NCBI GenBank assembly: GCA_002344135.1
Contig: DDTO01000004.1
Coordinates: forward strand, 48,473 to 112,472
Direction of reading: 5' to 3'
DNA from: Chthonomonas sp. UBA2362
GTDB taxonomy: Bacteria; Armatimonadota; Fimbriimonadia; Fimbriimonadales; Fimbriimonadaceae
Length of the DNA stretch: 64,000 nt
The notes beneath the pieces are model-generated. The model did not search any database, had not been told where the DNA came from, and saw only the letters and a program-made list of their open reading frames with translations. Below are positions 61,369 to 64,000 of this stretch, one piece after another. Position 1 is the first letter of the stretch. Every line of letters begins with the position of its first letter. The position numbers and the translations under genes were made by a program.

Positions 61369-61959
61369 GTGGCGGGATTCGACAAGCTGACGGGCAAGAT
61401 CGCGATCTACAACGACGACAACGTCGACACGGACCGCATCATCCCGGCCAGATTCCTCTCGATGGTAAGCAAGGCCGGATATGGCGAGCTTGCATTCAAG
61501 GACGTGCGCGGCGCGGACTTCCCGCTCGACCATCCCGATGCGGCCGGGGCCGAGATTCTGGTCGTCGGGACCAACTTCGGCTGCGGCTCCTCGCGCGAGC
61601 ATGCCGTATGGGCGCTCCAGCAGGCTGGCTATCGCGCGATCATCGGCCGCCGAACCGCAACTTCGCCTGGATTCAGCGACATCTTTCGCCAGAACGCCGC
61701 GAACTGTGGCCTCCTCTTGGTCGAGCTCGACGAAGAGGCGCATCGGCATCTCGTCGAGGCAGGAATCGGAGCGGAGGCGACCGTCGACCTTCCTCACCAG
61801 CACATCTCCGTTCACGGTCGAGGGTTGCCCTTCGAAATCGACTCGGCGACGAAGGCACAGATGATGGCGGGCCTCGACCTCATCGGAACGACGCTGATCT
61901 ACTCGGACCAGATCTCCCAATTCGAGGGCCGATCGACCGCCTTCGTCCCTCCTCGCTAG
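61369..61959 (+). CDS. leuD: 3-isopropylmalate dehydratase small subunit
   Basis: LeuD pairs with LeuC to isomerise isopropylmalate in leucine synthesis. The 196 residues begin at GTG with GKIAIYNDDNVDTDRIIPARFL and include GTNFGCGSSREHAVWALQ and SDIFRQNAANCGLL, both typical. leuC, leuB and leuA are absent nearby, so the genes are scattered. A homoaconitase or citraconate-type small subunit is possible but less likely. Confidence 0.88.
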   Translation: MAGFDKLTGKIAIYNDDNVDTDRIIPARFLSMVSKAGYGELAFKDVRGADFPLDHPDAAGAEILVVGTNFGCGSSREHAVWALQQAGYRAIIGRRTATSPGFSDIFRQNAANCGLLLVELDEEAHRHLVEAGIGAEATVDLPHQHISVHGRGLPFEIDSATKAQMMAGLDLIGTTLIYSDQISQFEGRSTAFVPPR

Positions 61960-62106
61960 GTTGGGTTCTGCCGTCGGTTGTCCGACAATTTCTCGCAGTG
62001 CTCGAACGGGCGAGTCGGCTTGTTCGGGTATCACAAGGCAGTCGGAAACGTTGAGCGAGAAGCGAACGTACCGTAACCTTAGCGGTTCGCCGCAACTGGA
62101 GTCGAC

Positions 62107-64000
62107 TTGAACAGAGCAGCCCGTACCCTTCTCGTGACCGTCGCGGTGGCCTTCATCGCGATCATGATTATGAACGCCGTGAATCCCCTCGCCCTGGGGA
62201 TGGGTGGACGTAAGACGATTGCACTCGAGACTTCTCAGCTGACCGAGAAAATCAAGGGCGGACAGATCGAAAAGGCGAACTGGCAACAGAACGAGATCTC
62301 AGGCACCTTGGCCGACGGCAAAACCCGGTTTACCGCGACCGTGCCTCCCCCGAACGATCCCGCGGGCGCCGAGTTGCTGAAGCTTCTCAACGAGTACAAG
62401 GTGCCCTATAACATCGAGAAGCCGCCGATCAGCGCCGGAGTGATCGGATTCCTCTCGATGTTCGCGGTGCCGGCTATCTTCATCTTCCTCATTTGGTTCT
62501 TTTTCATCCGCCCTGCGCAAGCCGGTGGGAACCAGGCCCTAAGCTTCGGTCGAAGCAAAGCCAAGCGCGTCGGCGAGACTGGGACGAAGATCACCTTCGA
62601 GGACGTCGCCGGCATCGACGAAGCAAAGCAGGAGCTTTACGAGATCGTCGATTTCCTAAAGAACACCAAGAAGTACGTGGCGCTCGGAGCGAAGATTCCG
62701 AAGGGCATTTTGCTGACCGGCCCTCCCGGTGTCGGCAAGACTCATCTGGCGCGAGCCATCGCAGGCGAAGCCGGCGTGCCGTTCTTCCACATCAGCGGCT
62801 CTGATTTCGTGGAGATGTTCGTCGGCGTCGGTGCGGCCCGCGTTCGCGACCTCTTCGAAACCGCGAAGGCTCACCGGCCCTGCCTGATCTTCGTCGACGA
62901 AATCGATGCTGTCGGCCGGCAGCGAGGCGCCGGTCTCGGCGGCGGTCACGACGAGCGCGAGCAGACCTTGAACCAGCTTCTCGTGGAGATGGATGGCTTC
63001 GACCCGAATGCCGGGGTCATTCTGATCGCGGCGACCAACCGACCCGACGTACTCGATCCTGCCTTGTTGCGACCCGGTCGATTCGACCGGCAATTGGTAG
63101 TCGACCCGCCCGACGCACGAGGGCGCGAAGCGATATTGCTGATCCACTCAAAGGGCAAGCCCTTGGATCCAGACGTCAACATGGAGACCGTCGCCAAGCG
63201 GACCCCAGGCTTTACCGGCGCCGATCTGGCCAACTCTCTAAATGAGGCAGCCCTCCTTGCTGCTCGGCGGAATCAGAGCCGGATCACGATGCTCGACGTC
63301 GAGGAGGCTCTGGATCGCGTCATGGCTGGTCCTCAGCGCAAGTCTCGCGTGATCGACGCGAAAGAGCGCGAAGTGATCGCCTACCATGAGGCGGGGCACG
63401 CGATCGTCGGCGAACTCCTCGAGGGATGTGACCCAGTACACAAAGTCACGATCTTGCCGCGCGGTATGTCGCTTGGCTCCACATGGCAACTGCCCGAGCA
63501 GGATAAGTTCATCGAGAACGAACAGGAACTCCTCGACGACATTTGTGCGTTGTTGGGTGGCCGTGAAGCCGAGGAGGTCGTCTACGGAACCGTCTGGACG
63601 GGATCGAGCAGCGATCTCGAGCGCGTGACCCGTATCGCTCGGGCAATGGTGACTCAGTTCGGCATGAGCAAAAGGCTCGGGACACTCGCGATCGGGCGGC
63701 GTTCGAGCAATCCGTTCCTCGGGCGTGACTACTACGAGGAACGAAACTATAGCGAGGACGTCGCCAAGCTCATCGATGATGAAGTCCACAACATCGTGTC
63801 CTCCTGCCGGGATCGCACCAAGAAGATATTGCTCGAAAACAGGGACAAGCTGGATGCGATGGTCAAGGCCTTGCTGGAGCGGGAAACTCTCAATCGCGAG
63901 GACTTTCTGCTCGTACTCGGGGGCAAGGCTCTTCCCCCGATGAGGCCGGCTCTCGATTCTCCGGCGCAGGACACGGGAGCTGAGGGCAAGGACGCCGACA
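62107..64000 (+). CDS. ftsH: ATP-dependent zinc metalloprotease FtsH (cut by window end)
   Basis: This membrane-anchored AAA+ protease degrades damaged or regulatory membrane proteins. The 631 residues visible, with no stop before the end, start at TTG 62107, the only start that keeps the first membrane helix (RTLLVTVAVAFIAIMIM); an in-frame stop lies just upstream and GGAG lies 5 nt before. A second helix is near residues 118-140. AAA motifs: GPPGVGKT at 205-212 and CLIFVDEIDAVGRQRG. The protease zinc site HEAGH is at 427-431. The tail runs off the window. Confidence 0.95.
   Translation, partial: MNRAARTLLVTVAVAFIAIMIMNAVNPLALGMGGRKTIALETSQLTEKIKGGQIEKANWQQNEISGTLADGKTRFTATVPPPNDPAGAELLKLLNEYKVPYNIEKPPISAGVIGFLSMFAVPAIFIFLIWFFFIRPAQAGGNQALSFGRSKAKRVGETGTKITFEDVAGIDEAKQELYEIVDFLKNTKKYVALGAKIPKGILLTGPPGVGKTHLARAIAGEAGVPFFHISGSDFVEMFVGVGAARVRDLFETAKAHRPCLIFVDEIDAVGRQRGAGLGGGHDEREQTLNQLLVEMDGFDPNAGVILIAATNRPDVLDPALLRPGRFDRQLVVDPPDARGREAILLIHSKGKPLDPDVNMETVAKRTPGFTGADLANSLNEAALLAARRNQSRITMLDVEEALDRVMAGPQRKSRVIDAKEREVIAYHEAGHAIVGELLEGCDPVHKVTILPRGMSLGSTWQLPEQDKFIENEQELLDDICALLGGREAEEVVYGTVWTGSSSDLERVTRIARAMVTQFGMSKRLGTLAIGRRSSNPFLGRDYYEERNYSEDVAKLIDDEVHNIVSSCRDRTKKILLENRDKLDAMVKALLERETLNREDFLLVLGGKALPPMRPALDSPAQDTGAEGKDAD

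Overview
This window is GC-rich bacterial chromosome, almost fully coding, with short gaps and mixed GTG/TTG/ATG starts. I infer an Armatimonadota-type bacterium, most likely class Fimbriimonadia. The grounds are four secreted proteins ending in the same dockerin-like cassette, a flagellar export and switch cluster, GroES/GroEL under a CIRCE element, and heavily reshuffled housekeeping operons. The lineage is an inference from gene content, not a measured phylogeny.

Layout. 0-2.2 kb: groES-groEL (minus strand) with a CIRCE operator; GroES carries an unusual Lys/Ala/Pro tail. 2.2-20.8 kb: accessory and metabolic genes. These include three of the four dockerin-tagged exported proteins, a STAND-like NTPase with seven 47-residue TPR-like repeats, hemW, a GH38-like hydrolase with an altered active-site motif, a class III aminotransferase, a DinB-like protein, a GT4 glycosyltransferase and a DUF423 protein. 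20.8-24.3 kb: an overlapping cluster of dCMP deaminase, a WecA/MraY-type transferase, wecB and uppP, i.e. undecaprenyl-phosphate cell-envelope chemistry. 24.6-29.7 kb: the distal spc ribosomal operon (rpsN to secY) followed directly by gcvT. 29.7-30.3 kb: a 520-bp convergent gap packed with hairpins.

30.3-39.9 kb: ten co-directional minus-strand genes: ECF sigma factor, small anti-sigma-like protein, dnaN, pnuC, an ACT-domain protein coupled to lysC, a DUF4870-like membrane protein, DUF58, a TgpA-like transglutaminase and nuoF. 39.9-45.4 kb: the plus-strand flagellar operon fliM-fliN/Y-fliO-fliP-fliQ-fliR-flhB, with a sigma-28-like promoter in the divergent gap. 45.4-49.1 kb: metX, dtd, tRNA-Thr(TGT), a GH172-type hydrolase and a cation antiporter. 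49.1-51.1 kb: an accessory patch with a gene-free 21-bp tandem array, a promoter and 5' UTR hairpin ahead of an unrecognised internally duplicated protein, then dispersed REP-like palindromes. 51.1-64 kb: a GNAT acetyltransferase, mgtE, mutS, the fourth dockerin protein, a lipoprotein glycosidase, a Tat-exported multicopper oxidase, leuD, and ftsH running off the window end.

The strongest points for follow-up are the 21-bp array, the shared WLRR-plus-dockerin C-terminal cassette, the H1-like GroES tail, the STAND-TPR protein, the ACT-lysC coupling, and the sigma/anti-sigma/dnaN operon. No complete undescribed multi-gene system could be demonstrated from sequence alone.
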